Below are positions 8,401-16,975 of a stretch of DNA of 64,000 nt, piece by piece. Location of the stretch: contig CAZHYQ010000006.1 of assembly GCA_964536805.1 (NCBI GenBank), forward strand, positions 62,001-126,000, read 5' to 3'. The stretch is from Longilinea sp964536805. Lineage in GTDB: Bacteria > Chloroflexota > Anaerolineae > Anaerolineales > Anaerolineaceae. Both the position numbers and the translations under genes were made by a program. The notes beneath the pieces were generated by a model that had not been told where the DNA came from, ran no database searches, and saw only the letters and a list, made by a program, of their open reading frames with translations. The number at the start of each line of letters is the position of its first letter. The stretch's first letter is position 1.

Positions 8401-10726
8401 CCGGGCTGTCATCCCAATACATTTCGAAATTCAAATCGCTGCGGTAAATCCCGGTGTCCAGGCTGAACGGGTCATAGCCGTCCTTGCGCAGCGGCAAAGC
8501 ATCATCCCAGGTCGATTCCAGGGCATGTTTGCTGCCGTAAACTGCAATTGATCCAATGCCGCTGACCAGAGAGAGACGCAGTGAATAGTTCGTGCCTGCG
8601 GTCAAATCAATAGGCGCGTTGAGTTGAAAGCTGAGCGGATCGCCTCTGCGGTCGCTGGTTGGCGCAAACACGCCTTGCGCATCAACGATTGCCAATGGAT
8701 GGGCTTCATTCCCGGGCACGGCGATTTCAAGCCTCAGCTTTTTTGTCCCGGTTGAACCAGACCAATCCAGCACATGCGGCAGTGTCACGCGCAGTAATCT
8801 TCCGTTTTCAACCGCGGTAAATGTATTACTGAATGGGTTGTTGTTATCAATCAGATAAACGGGATCAACTAGCGGTTGGACAAGCGTGCTTTCGGCGCCC
8901 AGCATGCGGAGACCGATTTGACCATTAAGACGTATAATCTGATCCGGTTCAGGGATTGAAAACTGCAGAGTGTACGTTTGCCCAGATTCCATCAAGATGG
9001 AGTCGCTAAACTGAGCCTTGTACGCGGCTTCGCTTGAAAAATCGCCCAGGATTTGAGCCGTCGTTTGGTCAGCCGGATCCCCGGTCTTAATCATGGTTAT
9101 CAACAGCGTTTTTTGATTTTCGCTGGAAGAAACTGCGGTATAACGGGGATCGCTGACCCTCTCGAGGGAAATTTCGGTTAATAAGCCGCTGTTTTCGGCC
9201 TTGAAGGTCAATGATACCGGGGTTCCGCTGGTAACGTTGATACCTGAGCGGTAGGCGACTGGCTGGTTCACACTTCCAATGGCAGTTTCCAGTCCCAAAT
9301 TAATCGGTCCAGGCACATTGGCATAAATCCAATCGCTGGCCGCCACCCGCGTCACCGGGCGGGTATAAATGCGGGTGAAGGCAAAAGCCCAGGCATAGGT
9401 CGCTCCCAAAACTAGGAGCGTTAACAGGCCTGCTCCAATCTGCCGGGTTATTCCAGACTTCCGCTTGCCAGATGCAAAAAACTTTTTTCCGCTACTCCAG
9501 ATACTGACCAGACCCCAGGCTGCAATCACAGCCAGCGATGGATAGATCGGCAGTTGATAACGCATGGTCGGGTTGCCCTGCAGCGACTGCCAAACAAAAT
9601 AAACGCCTGTCCAACCCCACAGCAGCAGCAGGCGTTTCCAGTCGCCTTTCAGAATACGCCAACCCATGCCGAGAAATGCCGCCCAGGCGGTAATTCCCAG
9701 CGGAATGCCCAGCCCCCAGGTCACCATATTTTGCAGGGAAAAAGTCGGCGAACGGCGCGCCCATTGCAAGGCAGGCGGGAAGTCCACATCGCCGCTGGTT
9801 TGCGCCGCAAGACTTCTCAGGTTATCAATCCATTTTTGATTCGGAAGAATGCCGAAGAATCCGGGACCCTGAAAAGCGTAGGGTTGAAAAATTCGGAACG
9901 CGATGAAAGCCACCACGGCGCTAATTGCCAGATCGCGCAGCGCGATGAAATCGTATTGGCTGCGTTTTTCCCGCGAAATTCGGAAATAACGGATGATAAT
10001 GGCGGCTGGCAGAAGCAAGGCCATCGGCGCTGTATTGACTTTGCAGGCCATCGCCATACCAATTGAAAAGCCGAACCAGAGGGCATAACTTAGCGTTTCG
10101 GATTGCGGAATCTTCCAGCGCGATTTTCGTTCGGGATGGTCGATAGGTTCGGTGAGCAGGCAAATGGCAAAATAGAGCGCCAGGGTTGAAAATGCCACCG
10201 CGAATGAATCGGAAGTGTAAAAATGCGCCTGCTGAATCTGCATCACTGCAGCCGATGAAAACGCCGCTCCCAGCACGCCAATTTTCTTATTGAACAGCCG
10301 CCTGCCCATCAAATAAACCAGGAATACGGTCAGGATGTCGCAGGCCGCTGAAAGCGAACGGCCGATCAGGTTAATATCGGCCCATGTGGGATTTTGGATG
10401 ATTGCATCCGCCAGATAACGCGTCGCGAACACAGGCAGTGTTCCATAAACATAAAAAGCATGGCCGCGGTTATGCGGGTTTAAAGAGGAAGTGGCGGTGT
10501 TGAAGAAGTCGCTCAGTTTTGAGACCGGAGAGATATCGGCAGTCACCCAGACAAAAAAGCGCTCGTCGGGGTGCAGATACTGTTCATCTCCCCAGTTAAT
10601 CCCCACAAACCGGAAATAAACGCTCACCACCAGCACAATTAAAAGCAGGATTTCCCAGCGGCGGTTTTCTTTCGGCCGTAAAGGGACATTTTGATCGGGT
10701 TGTGAGGTCAAAGCACTTTCAGACAT
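5441..10726 (-). CDS. Giant GT39 + Chlor_Arch_YYY fusion membrane protein (1761 aa)
   Basis: This protein joins two modules. Residues 1-940 begin with a hydrophobic region like protein O-mannosyltransferases (GDEQY at 46-50, HPDERF at 52-57 in the first external loop), then an external beta-rich part. Residues from about 945 form a complete YYY module: DRGYPVSKL, GGEKPMDFSYFNAILKSS, YYYYG at about 1111-1115, and EFPFFTFLYADLHAHLMALP further on. Fusions of this kind are known for Chloroflexi YYY proteins. The neighbouring genes 806-2512 and 2526-5075 encode the same two modules as separate proteins. GGAG lies 11 bases before the ATG. Likely role (inference): transfer of a polyprenyl-linked sugar to a protein or cell-envelope glycan on the outer face of the membrane. 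Confidence 0.8.
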   Translation of the reverse strand: MSESALTSQPDQNVPLRPKENRRWEILLLIVLVVSVYFRFVGINWGDEQYLHPDERFFVWVTADISPVSKLSDFFNTATSSLNPHNRGHAFYVYGTLPVFATRYLADAIIQNPTWADINLIGRSLSAACDILTVFLVYLMGRRLFNKKIGVLGAAFSSAAVMQIQQAHFYTSDSFAVAFSTLALYFAICLLTEPIDHPERKSRWKIPQSETLSYALWFGFSIGMAMACKVNTAPMALLLPAAIIIRYFRISREKRSQYDFIALRDLAISAVVAFIAFRIFQPYAFQGPGFFGILPNQKWIDNLRSLAAQTSGDVDFPPALQWARRSPTFSLQNMVTWGLGIPLGITAWAAFLGMGWRILKGDWKRLLLLWGWTGVYFVWQSLQGNPTMRYQLPIYPSLAVIAAWGLVSIWSSGKKFFASGKRKSGITRQIGAGLLTLLVLGATYAWAFAFTRIYTRPVTRVAASDWIYANVPGPINLGLETAIGSVNQPVAYRSGINVTSGTPVSLTFKAENSGLLTEISLERVSDPRYTAVSSSENQKTLLITMIKTGDPADQTTAQILGDFSSEAAYKAQFSDSILMESGQTYTLQFSIPEPDQIIRLNGQIGLRMLGAESTLVQPLVDPVYLIDNNNPFSNTFTAVENGRLLRVTLPHVLDWSGSTGTKKLRLEIAVPGNEAHPLAIVDAQGVFAPTSDRRGDPLSFQLNAPIDLTAGTNYSLRLSLVSGIGSIAVYGSKHALESTWDDALPLRKDGYDPFSLDTGIYRSDLNFEMYWDDSPDKLERFENNLDQADYLYITSNRQWGTTTRVPERYPLTTQYYRSLLGCPQNQDLLYCYRVAQPGMYKGDLGFDLIAVFQSEPNIGSLQINTQFAEEAFTVYDHPKVLIFRKNQEYNADSVRALLGSVDLTKVIHLTPLQASKTPGLLELPTARLAGQRSGGTWVELFNPDALVNKSPYISMAFWYLAVLLLGWVVYPTVRLALGGLPDRGYPVSKLIGMLLFALLSWLAGSAGIAVTRSLLGEVLLLLVGINAVLAVWQRKSLWQEIRSRGKYFLAIEFIALAFFALFLLIRLGNPDLWHPSKGGEKPMDFSYFNAILKSSTFPPYDPWYAGGYINYYYYGYVVVGMLVKWLGIIPSVAYNLVLPSLYSFAALGAFCLGWNLLSLRKTGEEPQPQNSGKTAGAPFLAGISASVGMVLLGNLGTVRMIWQGWQRIANPAALNQTANLLERISWAAQGLVKMIQGAHFSYYPGDWYWIPSRVYPGWVITEFPFFTFLYADLHAHLMALPITLLALVWALSILMGRWQWQRDEGTPAWLNFTLCFTVGGMAIGALLPTNTWDLPAYLGLALLAVFYTAFRYGKLPALLLPGMAGWLRRAALAMASAAVLTALVFLLYEPFGKWYGQGYNAIDLWQGDRSAFWSYMTHWGLFLFIIVGWLGWETREWLANTPLSSLNKLRPYVGWIYAGLFLATAAVAYLVIGGVAIAWFTLPLALWAGILVFRPKQPDVKRFVLVLVCAALMLTLAVELIVLRGDVGRMNTVFKFYLQAWTMLSVSAAAALLWLVASAGLWPASRRTIWQIGLILLVFGAALYPVLAATDKIQDRMNGTAPHTLDGMAYMKTSVYSESGVSMNLGEDFRAIQWMQRNVEGSPVIVEANSFDLYRWFSRFTIYTGLPGVVGWDWHQRQQRTILPGEWVTNRVNEIQKFYTVDDRIQSEAFIQKYDVHYIIVGQLEWIKYAGTGLLRFETWNGDLWQEVYRDGQTVIYEVIQ

Positions 10727-10769
10727 GCAGCAGTTGCTCCAGGCCGGCGCATCAATACGCCGTCCAGTT

Positions 10770-12899
10770 TCATGGAATGGAATAGATTAGAAAGTCCTTA
10801 CCTTCACGTCCAGCAGCAAAGAGGAATTCGCGTCCAAGCGGGTAGACCTGGCGGAGCGTTTCTTGTGTTGCCTGATCGGAAGGGTTGACGATGAAAAGCT
10901 TGGGCGCATCGATGCTAACGGTTGTACCGATCTGATCTGCCGGAAGAGCATAATCCTTCAATGGAAAACCGGCATTGATTCCCACCAGGCGCGTGTCGAC
11001 CCAGTAAGGATAGGGTATCACATAAGCATGGTCAGCCTCGCCGGTGGATTCCGAAAAGCCGCGGATAACCTCGCCAATTTGCGATGTATTCCAGGCCCCG
11101 TTGAGGAACTGCTCGCTGTATTGTTTGAAAACCAGTTCATAGTTCATGCCGGCGGAAAAACCGAATAAGACCAGCGTCAATCCCGCCACCGCCAAGCGTC
11201 CGCCTTTGGATCTGGTTTGCGCCAATAAAGCCGAAATCAAACTCTCCAGTCCAATCGCCGCGATGATAAAGATTGGAATGTAAGCGCCGCCGCTGCGGTT
11301 AAGCGATGGGTTTTCCTCGGGAAATGCCAGCGACAAAATGGATGGCATCATTAATAAGGGAATGGAGACCAACAAGAAAAGATCCACCCAGTCGTGCTTG
11401 CGGAAATACCGCACTGTCACCAGCACCAGGCCTAGAAAGAATAAGGCCGCGGTAATCACGTCCAATGCCGGCCGGTTAATGACCGAATGCACCCAAATGT
11501 TATTGTCATCCCAGAAGGGCATGATGAGCGATTTTCCCAGATTCGCGAGGAAAATCAAACCGACCGGCGCAGGATAAGCACGTTCCGTCGTTGCCAGGCG
11601 GCTGAATGCCCGGAAGCCAAAGGCAGCCGGGTTTTCCGTCCAATAACGCAGCAGCGGCAAGAAAACAACCGCTGAGATTAAAATCAAAACCACCAGCGCC
11701 CACAAAGTCCCGGTGCGTTTTCCGGAGGATTGGCGGTGAAACAGGTAAATTGCCACCGCGGCCAGCACGACCACAGGCAACAGGCGGCTGGCGGAATAAC
11801 CGTGCAATGCCAGCCCCAAGGCAATGCCGGCCTTGATGAAATCGTTGCGGTCAGAGCGGCGGATGCCACGGATCAAATAATACAATAAGGGCGCGGCAAA
11901 CAACGGATAAAGCGGAAACCGCAGGCCGACGCGCGAAATAACATTCGGCCAGTACGCGATTCCGGCCAAAACAAAAGCGAACAGACCCACCCAGCGTGAA
12001 CCGATCTCTTTTCCCAACCGGTAAATATAAGGCAGTGTGAAAAAGCCTGCCAGTGCCGTGCCCAGCTTTAAGCTCAAAAAAGATAGCCCGGTGCCAAATA
12101 AATTGGCCACCACGGCGGTCAGGTAAAACTGGAAATCTTCTCGCCCGGTGTTGCGCTCGAAAAAGATCTTGTGCTGTCCATTGATCAAATCAGCCACATC
12201 CAGCAATTTTTCGGCATGGTCGCTGAACATTTCGCCGGGAACCTGGGCAAGATGGTAAAAGCGGAAAAAAGCAGCCAGAAGGATGGCAATGACAACCAGG
12301 ATGTGCCATGGCGTAATGCGCACCTGCCACTCCCGTTTTGTTATCCAGGAACGAAGCCGCTGCCAGACCGGCAACCCATTTTTTTCGGGCATCCACAATG
12401 CGGCCAGAAAGGCCAGGCTTGTTAACAGCCATGCCAGCAAATTCAAATCCGTATACCGGTTGCCGCTAAATAATAGGAAACTAAGCAGGATCAGCGGCAG
12501 GCCAAAATACAACGGCGTCCGGTGGACATCGAAAGAATACGTTTTTTCAACTGGCTGGGGAATGGTCGGCAGGCTCCATGTTCGTTTCCACAATGACCAT
12601 ATCAGGAATACCAATGAAACCGCATAGAATCCTAGCCCGACCGGCCAGTTTCGCCTGGGCGGTTCAAGGAAAAATTGTCCGATTAGCGCGGCAAATAATA
12701 CCAATAAAGCGCCATTCCGGCTTAACCATTCAATAAACCCCGGCCCGGCCAATCTTTCACCTTCATTGACCAGATTCGGTTGTTCTTCCGACAAATCATT
12801 AACCGCGAGAGGCGGTATTTCAGGTGCGGGCCCTCTCCAGGGAGTCAGCAAGGCTTTCAGGTAATCCAGGACGCTGGGTTCCGGTTTTTCGGGAATCAT
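10770..12899 (-). CDS. GT39/ArnT-like membrane glycosyltransferase
   Basis: A 709-residue protein with a soluble N-terminal tail of about 65 residues followed by roughly 12-13 membrane segments. After the third hydrophobic stretch comes a loop with GEMFSDHAEKLLD and then GREDFQFYL, the acidic loop expected for GT-C enzymes of the PMT/ArnT type. The last 110 residues are extracytoplasmic. It overlaps the upstream methyltransferase gene by four bases (ATGA) and is followed after 43 bases by the giant fusion gene. The donor is probably a polyprenyl-phosphate sugar, by family; the acceptor is unknown. It is the third GT39-type protein in this operon. Confidence 0.7.
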   Translation of the reverse strand: MIPEKPEPSVLDYLKALLTPWRGPAPEIPPLAVNDLSEEQPNLVNEGERLAGPGFIEWLSRNGALLVLFAALIGQFFLEPPRRNWPVGLGFYAVSLVFLIWSLWKRTWSLPTIPQPVEKTYSFDVHRTPLYFGLPLILLSFLLFSGNRYTDLNLLAWLLTSLAFLAALWMPEKNGLPVWQRLRSWITKREWQVRITPWHILVVIAILLAAFFRFYHLAQVPGEMFSDHAEKLLDVADLINGQHKIFFERNTGREDFQFYLTAVVANLFGTGLSFLSLKLGTALAGFFTLPYIYRLGKEIGSRWVGLFAFVLAGIAYWPNVISRVGLRFPLYPLFAAPLLYYLIRGIRRSDRNDFIKAGIALGLALHGYSASRLLPVVVLAAVAIYLFHRQSSGKRTGTLWALVVLILISAVVFLPLLRYWTENPAAFGFRAFSRLATTERAYPAPVGLIFLANLGKSLIMPFWDDNNIWVHSVINRPALDVITAALFFLGLVLVTVRYFRKHDWVDLFLLVSIPLLMMPSILSLAFPEENPSLNRSGGAYIPIFIIAAIGLESLISALLAQTRSKGGRLAVAGLTLVLFGFSAGMNYELVFKQYSEQFLNGAWNTSQIGEVIRGFSESTGEADHAYVIPYPYWVDTRLVGINAGFPLKDYALPADQIGTTVSIDAPKLFIVNPSDQATQETLRQVYPLGREFLFAAGREGKDFLIYSIP

Positions 12900-13705
12900 T
12901 GACCACCCATTCGGCGCGTAATATAGAAAGTATACGACCCTTTAGGCTGGCTGTCGGGTTCGTCATAGGCTGGTTGGCAGATAGCTTTTGCCAGGGCGAG
13001 ATTCCAGGGCTGTTGTAACAAGATCCAGCGGTGAAAGAGGAAGTGTGCGACCAACGAGGGCAAACCCAGATAATGTCCCCATTCCAGTATATGCAACGAT
13101 CTTGGCGAAAAGTAGTGCCACCAGCGCTCAATACGGAAACCAGCACGGGCCAGGCGGTCCTCCCATACCTGCGGGCTGTCACAATGGTAGTGACGGCTGA
13201 TGCGATTAAAAAAAGACCGGTAGGCATTTCCCAGGAAACGCAATCCGACGCGATCAAAGAACGTTGAAACTGACAAATTATCGAGAAAGTTGTGATTCGG
13301 AACGCAAAAAACGAACAACCCGCCCGGTTGGATGACACGAGCCACTTCCGCTAGAACTGGATCAAGGTCGGGGATATGTTCCAACACCGAATTACTCATC
13401 ACACTGGCAAACGTTCCATCTGCCACCGGGATTTCGCCACCGGAACCCTGCACAACGAGCTGGTAGCCGCCCCTTTGGGCAGCCTGTTTTACGGGGCCGG
13501 TCCATGGATCAATGCCAAAATCAATCTTCTGATCAAAGGTGATGTTCACAAAATGGCCGTCGCCGCAGCCCAGATCAAGGACCGGCTGGGGCAATTCAAT
13601 ATCCTGGTAAAACCGCGATTCAACCGCACGTAAAACGCCGCGAAAATAGGGTAAATCACGTAATTGCAGCCAGAGAAAGTCTTTAGGGTGGGATGAGAAT
13701 GGCAA
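12896..13705 (-). CDS. Class I SAM-dependent methyltransferase
   Basis: A 269-residue methyltransferase of the Methyltransf_11 type. The SAM-binding motif I is VLDLGCGDGHF at about 42-52, and SNSVLEHIPDLDPVLAEVAR near 109-128 covers motifs of the UbiE/Coq5-like core; GGLFVFCVPN follows. The C-terminal 100 residues resemble those of methyltransferases found in glycan clusters. The start codon is TTG at 13705, supported by GGAG seven bases upstream. It lies between a GT4 glycosyltransferase and a GT-C gene with a 4-bp overlap, so its substrate is most likely a sugar or lipid-linked sugar of the same pathway, which is inferred only from position. Confidence 0.75.
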   Translation of the reverse strand: MPFSSHPKDFLWLQLRDLPYFRGVLRAVESRFYQDIELPQPVLDLGCGDGHFVNITFDQKIDFGIDPWTGPVKQAAQRGGYQLVVQGSGGEIPVADGTFASVMSNSVLEHIPDLDPVLAEVARVIQPGGLFVFCVPNHNFLDNLSVSTFFDRVGLRFLGNAYRSFFNRISRHYHCDSPQVWEDRLARAGFRIERWWHYFSPRSLHILEWGHYLGLPSLVAHFLFHRWILLQQPWNLALAKAICQPAYDEPDSQPKGSYTFYITRRMGGQ

Positions 13706-13725
13706 GATTGGTCTCCAGGGCGTGG

Positions 13726-14892
13726 TTAACGGCTTAGCTCATGCTGCATTTCGGTAAATAGTTTTTCATATTCTGCGGCGATCGTATCTGGATCATAGCG
13801 CCGGGCAATTTCAGACTGATCGCCCTGGTATATCTCGCGGTGGTTCAACACCTCTAGCACCATTTCCGCAAGATTCGTAGAATCGCCGATTGAGGCAATT
13901 CTGCCCATGCCGTGCATTTTTACAGGTTGGCGCACGCCCGGTAAATCTGAAGCTACACACGGCACACCGTTTATCATTGCTTCAATTTGGACGAGGCCAA
14001 AGGCTTCGGTCGAATTTAAACTTGGCAGCACCAAAACATCCAGGTTGGGGTAGAAGGCGGCCATGCTTTCCGGTGCAAGCGTACCCACAAATCGCCAATT
14101 GCCAGAAGATATAAACTCTTCGATCTTTGTTGAAAGGCGCGAAAAATAATTTTCCTCGCCAATGATGTCTCCATACGGCCCGGCAAACTGGACCTGAGCC
14201 AGCGGATATTGCCTCAAAATTTCAGGCAATGCGTCAAGCAGCACTTCGACACCCTTTTCGGTGGCAAACCGCGCTGCCATGCCAATGACAGGCTTGCGGT
14301 GCTGAGGGTTGTTCTTCAAAGCAAAACCGCGCACGGCTTCAGTTGTCACTCGCGGCAGCACCACTGGCGGAGGAATCACATGAAGTTTTTGTATGTACCG
14401 GCTGAGATAATTTGAATTTTCAGCGTAATCGCGTGTGTATGTAACAATCCGGTGTGTAAAAATGCCTGCCAGGTTGTTCATCACGCGTACCGCCTGATTT
14501 GCCAGCCATGATAATACGCCAGGGGGCATGCGCAGGTCGCAGTGGTATGTGATGATGGTCGGCTTGCGCAGGATTCGGCCGCGCAGTGCCACGCCAGCCG
14601 CGTCGAATTGCGGCAGGTGCAGCTGAATAACATCGGTTTCGGAGACCAAACGGTTTGCCAGCATGCCAAATGTCGGCATGATGACGCCCTTGCTCAAGCG
14701 AAAAAGCACTGGAGCACGGACAATCCGCACACCCTCGAGGATTTCATTTTGAGGCAGAGCATGGTCATATTGCGAAGTCAGCACAGTCACCTGGTGGCCG
14801 CGTTTAGCCCATGCTTTGCATAGATGCTCAGCATAAATGGTGAGACCGCTTGTATGCGGCCTGTAATAGGTGAGGACAACCAGTATCTTCAT
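13726..14892 (-). CDS. GT4 family glycosyltransferase (GT-B fold)
   Basis: A 388-residue cytosolic glycosyltransferase. The N-terminal domain opens with KILVVLTYYRPHTSGLTIY, typical of GT4 enzymes with a glycine-rich acceptor loop; the C-terminal domain has RFATEKGVEVLLDALPEIL and the nucleotide-sugar site STEAFGLVQIEAMINGVPCV with the conserved E-x7-E arrangement. Such enzymes build glycans on phosphatidylinositol or polyprenyl carriers at the inner face. It is 15 bases downstream of the sugar epimerase gene and 20 bases upstream of the methyltransferase gene. No clear ribosome binding site is seen before its ATG. The exact sugar cannot be told. Confidence 0.8.
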   Translation of the reverse strand: MKILVVLTYYRPHTSGLTIYAEHLCKAWAKRGHQVTVLTSQYDHALPQNEILEGVRIVRAPVLFRLSKGVIMPTFGMLANRLVSETDVIQLHLPQFDAAGVALRGRILRKPTIITYHCDLRMPPGVLSWLANQAVRVMNNLAGIFTHRIVTYTRDYAENSNYLSRYIQKLHVIPPPVVLPRVTTEAVRGFALKNNPQHRKPVIGMAARFATEKGVEVLLDALPEILRQYPLAQVQFAGPYGDIIGEENYFSRLSTKIEEFISSGNWRFVGTLAPESMAAFYPNLDVLVLPSLNSTEAFGLVQIEAMINGVPCVASDLPGVRQPVKMHGMGRIASIGDSTNLAEMVLEVLNHREIYQGDQSEIARRYDPDTIAAEYEKLFTEMQHELSR

Positions 14893-14907
14893 GCTGACAG
14901 CGCCGCG

Positions 14908-15933
14908 TTAAAAAAGATTCCGGTTTTCCAACACCCAGCGATATAAGCGTTCAACGCCCTGTGCCACGCCAATTCTTGGCGTCCAATTCAAATCCCGGGC
15001 TGCTTTTCGAATATCCGAAACATAAATGCGTTGGTCTCCCGGACGCCAATCTCCGCTGGCGGTTGGGATCGGTCGATTCAATAACCTTTCCAGGATCGGT
15101 TTAAATTCAATCCAAATCGACATGGTATTTGCCGGGCCGCCGCCGATGTTGTAAACCTGGCCAGCCGTTACATCCAGATGATTCAAGGCTGCATCGTAGG
15201 CGTCCAGCAAATCTTCAACAAATAATACATCGCGCACTTGTTTTCCATCGCCGTAAATGGTGATCGGCCGGCCAGTCACAGCCGCGATGACAAACCATGC
15301 CACCCATCCCTGGTCTTCAACGCCAAATTGGCGCGAGCCATAAATGCAGCTCTGGCGCAGTACCACCGTCGGCAAGCCATAGATGCGGTGATAATCGCGC
15401 ACATATTGATCGCCGCTGCCCTTGGAACAACCATAAGGCGAGTGAAAATCGAGCGGTTGTATTTCGGGAATGCCCATCGGAAAATCAGTGTAGCGGTAAT
15501 CAGTTTCGGTTTCTTCTACCCGAACATCCTCCATACCGCCGTATACCTTATTGGTGGAAGCATATAAAACAGCCGGGTTGCGCCCGGAGGCTCGCGCGGC
15601 TTCGAGGAGGTTAAAGGTACCGCGTGCGTTAATCTCGAAATCCTCGCGCGGATTCATGACAGATGTCGTCACAGCGACCTGTCCAGCCAAATGTACGATT
15701 ACCTCTGCATCAACCGCTGCCTCACGGATCGCCTTTTCGTCGCGCACGTCTCCGGTCAATAAACGGAAAGCATCAGGCCCGTAAGTGGTTTTCAACCATT
15801 CCACATTGGATGATGCGCCTGGGCGGGATAGGTTATCGAAAATAACAACTTTTTCACCGCTGGCAATACACCGGGCAGCATAATTTGAACCGATGAAACC
15901 AGCTCCGCCGGTGATTAATATATTGCGGGACAT
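14908..15933 (-). CDS. CDP-paratose 2-epimerase-like NAD-dependent sugar epimerase
   Basis: A 341-residue extended short-chain dehydrogenase. The NAD site is GGAGFIGSN at 9-17. Catalytic residues appear in YASTNKVYGG and in SPYGCSKG (Tyr-x3-Lys). The segments STNKVYG, SPYGCSKGSGDQYVRDY and RQSCIYGSRQFGVEDQGW are, from my knowledge of the family, much more like CDP-paratose (CDP-tyvelose) 2-epimerase than like UDP-galactose or dTDP-glucose enzymes. That enzyme inverts C2 of a 3,6-dideoxyhexose. None of the other genes of that sugar pathway is in the window, so the true substrate may differ. GGAGG five bases before the ATG supports the start. It belongs to the glycosylation gene train. Confidence 0.7.
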   Translation of the reverse strand: MSRNILITGGAGFIGSNYAARCIASGEKVVIFDNLSRPGASSNVEWLKTTYGPDAFRLLTGDVRDEKAIREAAVDAEVIVHLAGQVAVTTSVMNPREDFEINARGTFNLLEAARASGRNPAVLYASTNKVYGGMEDVRVEETETDYRYTDFPMGIPEIQPLDFHSPYGCSKGSGDQYVRDYHRIYGLPTVVLRQSCIYGSRQFGVEDQGWVAWFVIAAVTGRPITIYGDGKQVRDVLFVEDLLDAYDAALNHLDVTAGQVYNIGGGPANTMSIWIEFKPILERLLNRPIPTASGDWRPGDQRIYVSDIRKAARDLNWTPRIGVAQGVERLYRWVLENRNLF

Positions 15934-15961
15934 GCATGCCTCCAGGAAAAAAGTACGCTCA

Positions 15962-16975
15962 TCAGGCTTTTTGCTGCAAACGCGTTTCGGAGATTAAAGC
16001 ACCCAGTGAGCGCCTTTGAATGACTAAACCAATGAAACCGAAAATTCCAGTGATGACAAATTGCAAAAAATGTAAACTAATGCCTGTTGCCAGGGCGGTG
16101 GCATTATCAATACCAAGCAAGGCCATCGCGCCAACAATGGCGGCTTCAAAGACACCTAGGGCTGCCGGAGCAGAAGGGATCGCGACGCCCAAAGCCAGCA
16201 CCGTCACCGTAAAGGCACCATACCAAAGCGGCGCATCTGGCAGGATGGGTATGAAAACTACATGGTATTGAAAAATGGCAATGATCCAGCATAAAAGGAT
16301 CAATCCCAATGCCATAAGGAATTGTCTCGGATTTGCCAGGGCGCTCAAGCCGTCCAACAATTTTTCCATTTGCGGGACGATGTATTTTTCAACAAACGGC
16401 CAACGGGTGCCATATTTTGCGATCAATCGATCCACCGCGGCGCGGTTGCGTGCCATTAGAAACAGCACCAGCAAGCCGCCGCCCATCACCAACAAAGTGG
16501 CAATCCCAACCGGCTTTCCCCAGGAAACGCCTCCCAAAACGAAAGGCAGCGTTCCCAGCAGCATCCCGGCCGCGATCAACATATCAAACGCGCGCTCGAT
16601 GATGATGGTGGAAAGGACATGAAAAGGCCCCCAACCAGTCATTTGCCCCATGATCACGGCGCGGCCGATTTCGCCAGCGCGAAATGGGAACAGGTTATTA
16701 AGCAGGTAGCCTTCATTAATGACGAAGAATGTTTCTTTATAACTTGGTTTGTTGTTGAGCAGCACCCGCCAGGCTGCAGTGCGCACAATTAAAAAGGCCA
16801 GTGTAAACAAACCTGAAAGACCTATATATTGCCATTTTATGGTTGAAAAAGCAGTTGAAAGGCCATCCCAGCGGGCTAGGCGGAAGACGACGAACAGGGC
16901 TACAGCGCTGATTAAAACGCCTGGCAGCCACCGCAACCACTCCCGCCGATTAATCGCTGTTCCAGTCTGGCTCAC
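15962..16975 (-). CDS. Lysylphosphatidylglycerol synthase TM / UPF0104 flippase-like membrane protein
   Basis: A 337-residue protein with about eight membrane helices matching the LPG_synthase_TM family (PF03706, UPF0104). Characteristic stretches are FLIVRTAAWRVLLN near 60, YLLNNLFPFRAGEIGRAVIM near 89-108, ERAFDMLIAAGMLL and SAPAALGVFEAAI. Stand-alone members without the aminoacyl-transferase domain often sit in glycan or glycolipid clusters and have been suggested to move or anchor lipid-linked sugars; that role is inferred here. The start is GTG at 16975 inside a GTGA overlap with the lepA stop, with GGAGG four bases upstream, so translation is coupled to lepA although the function is unrelated. 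Confidence 0.75.
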   Translation of the reverse strand: MSQTGTAINRREWLRWLPGVLISAVALFVVFRLARWDGLSTAFSTIKWQYIGLSGLFTLAFLIVRTAAWRVLLNNKPSYKETFFVINEGYLLNNLFPFRAGEIGRAVIMGQMTGWGPFHVLSTIIIERAFDMLIAAGMLLGTLPFVLGGVSWGKPVGIATLLVMGGGLLVLFLMARNRAAVDRLIAKYGTRWPFVEKYIVPQMEKLLDGLSALANPRQFLMALGLILLCWIIAIFQYHVVFIPILPDAPLWYGAFTVTVLALGVAIPSAPAALGVFEAAIVGAMALLGIDNATALATGISLHFLQFVITGIFGFIGLVIQRRSLGALISETRLQQKA

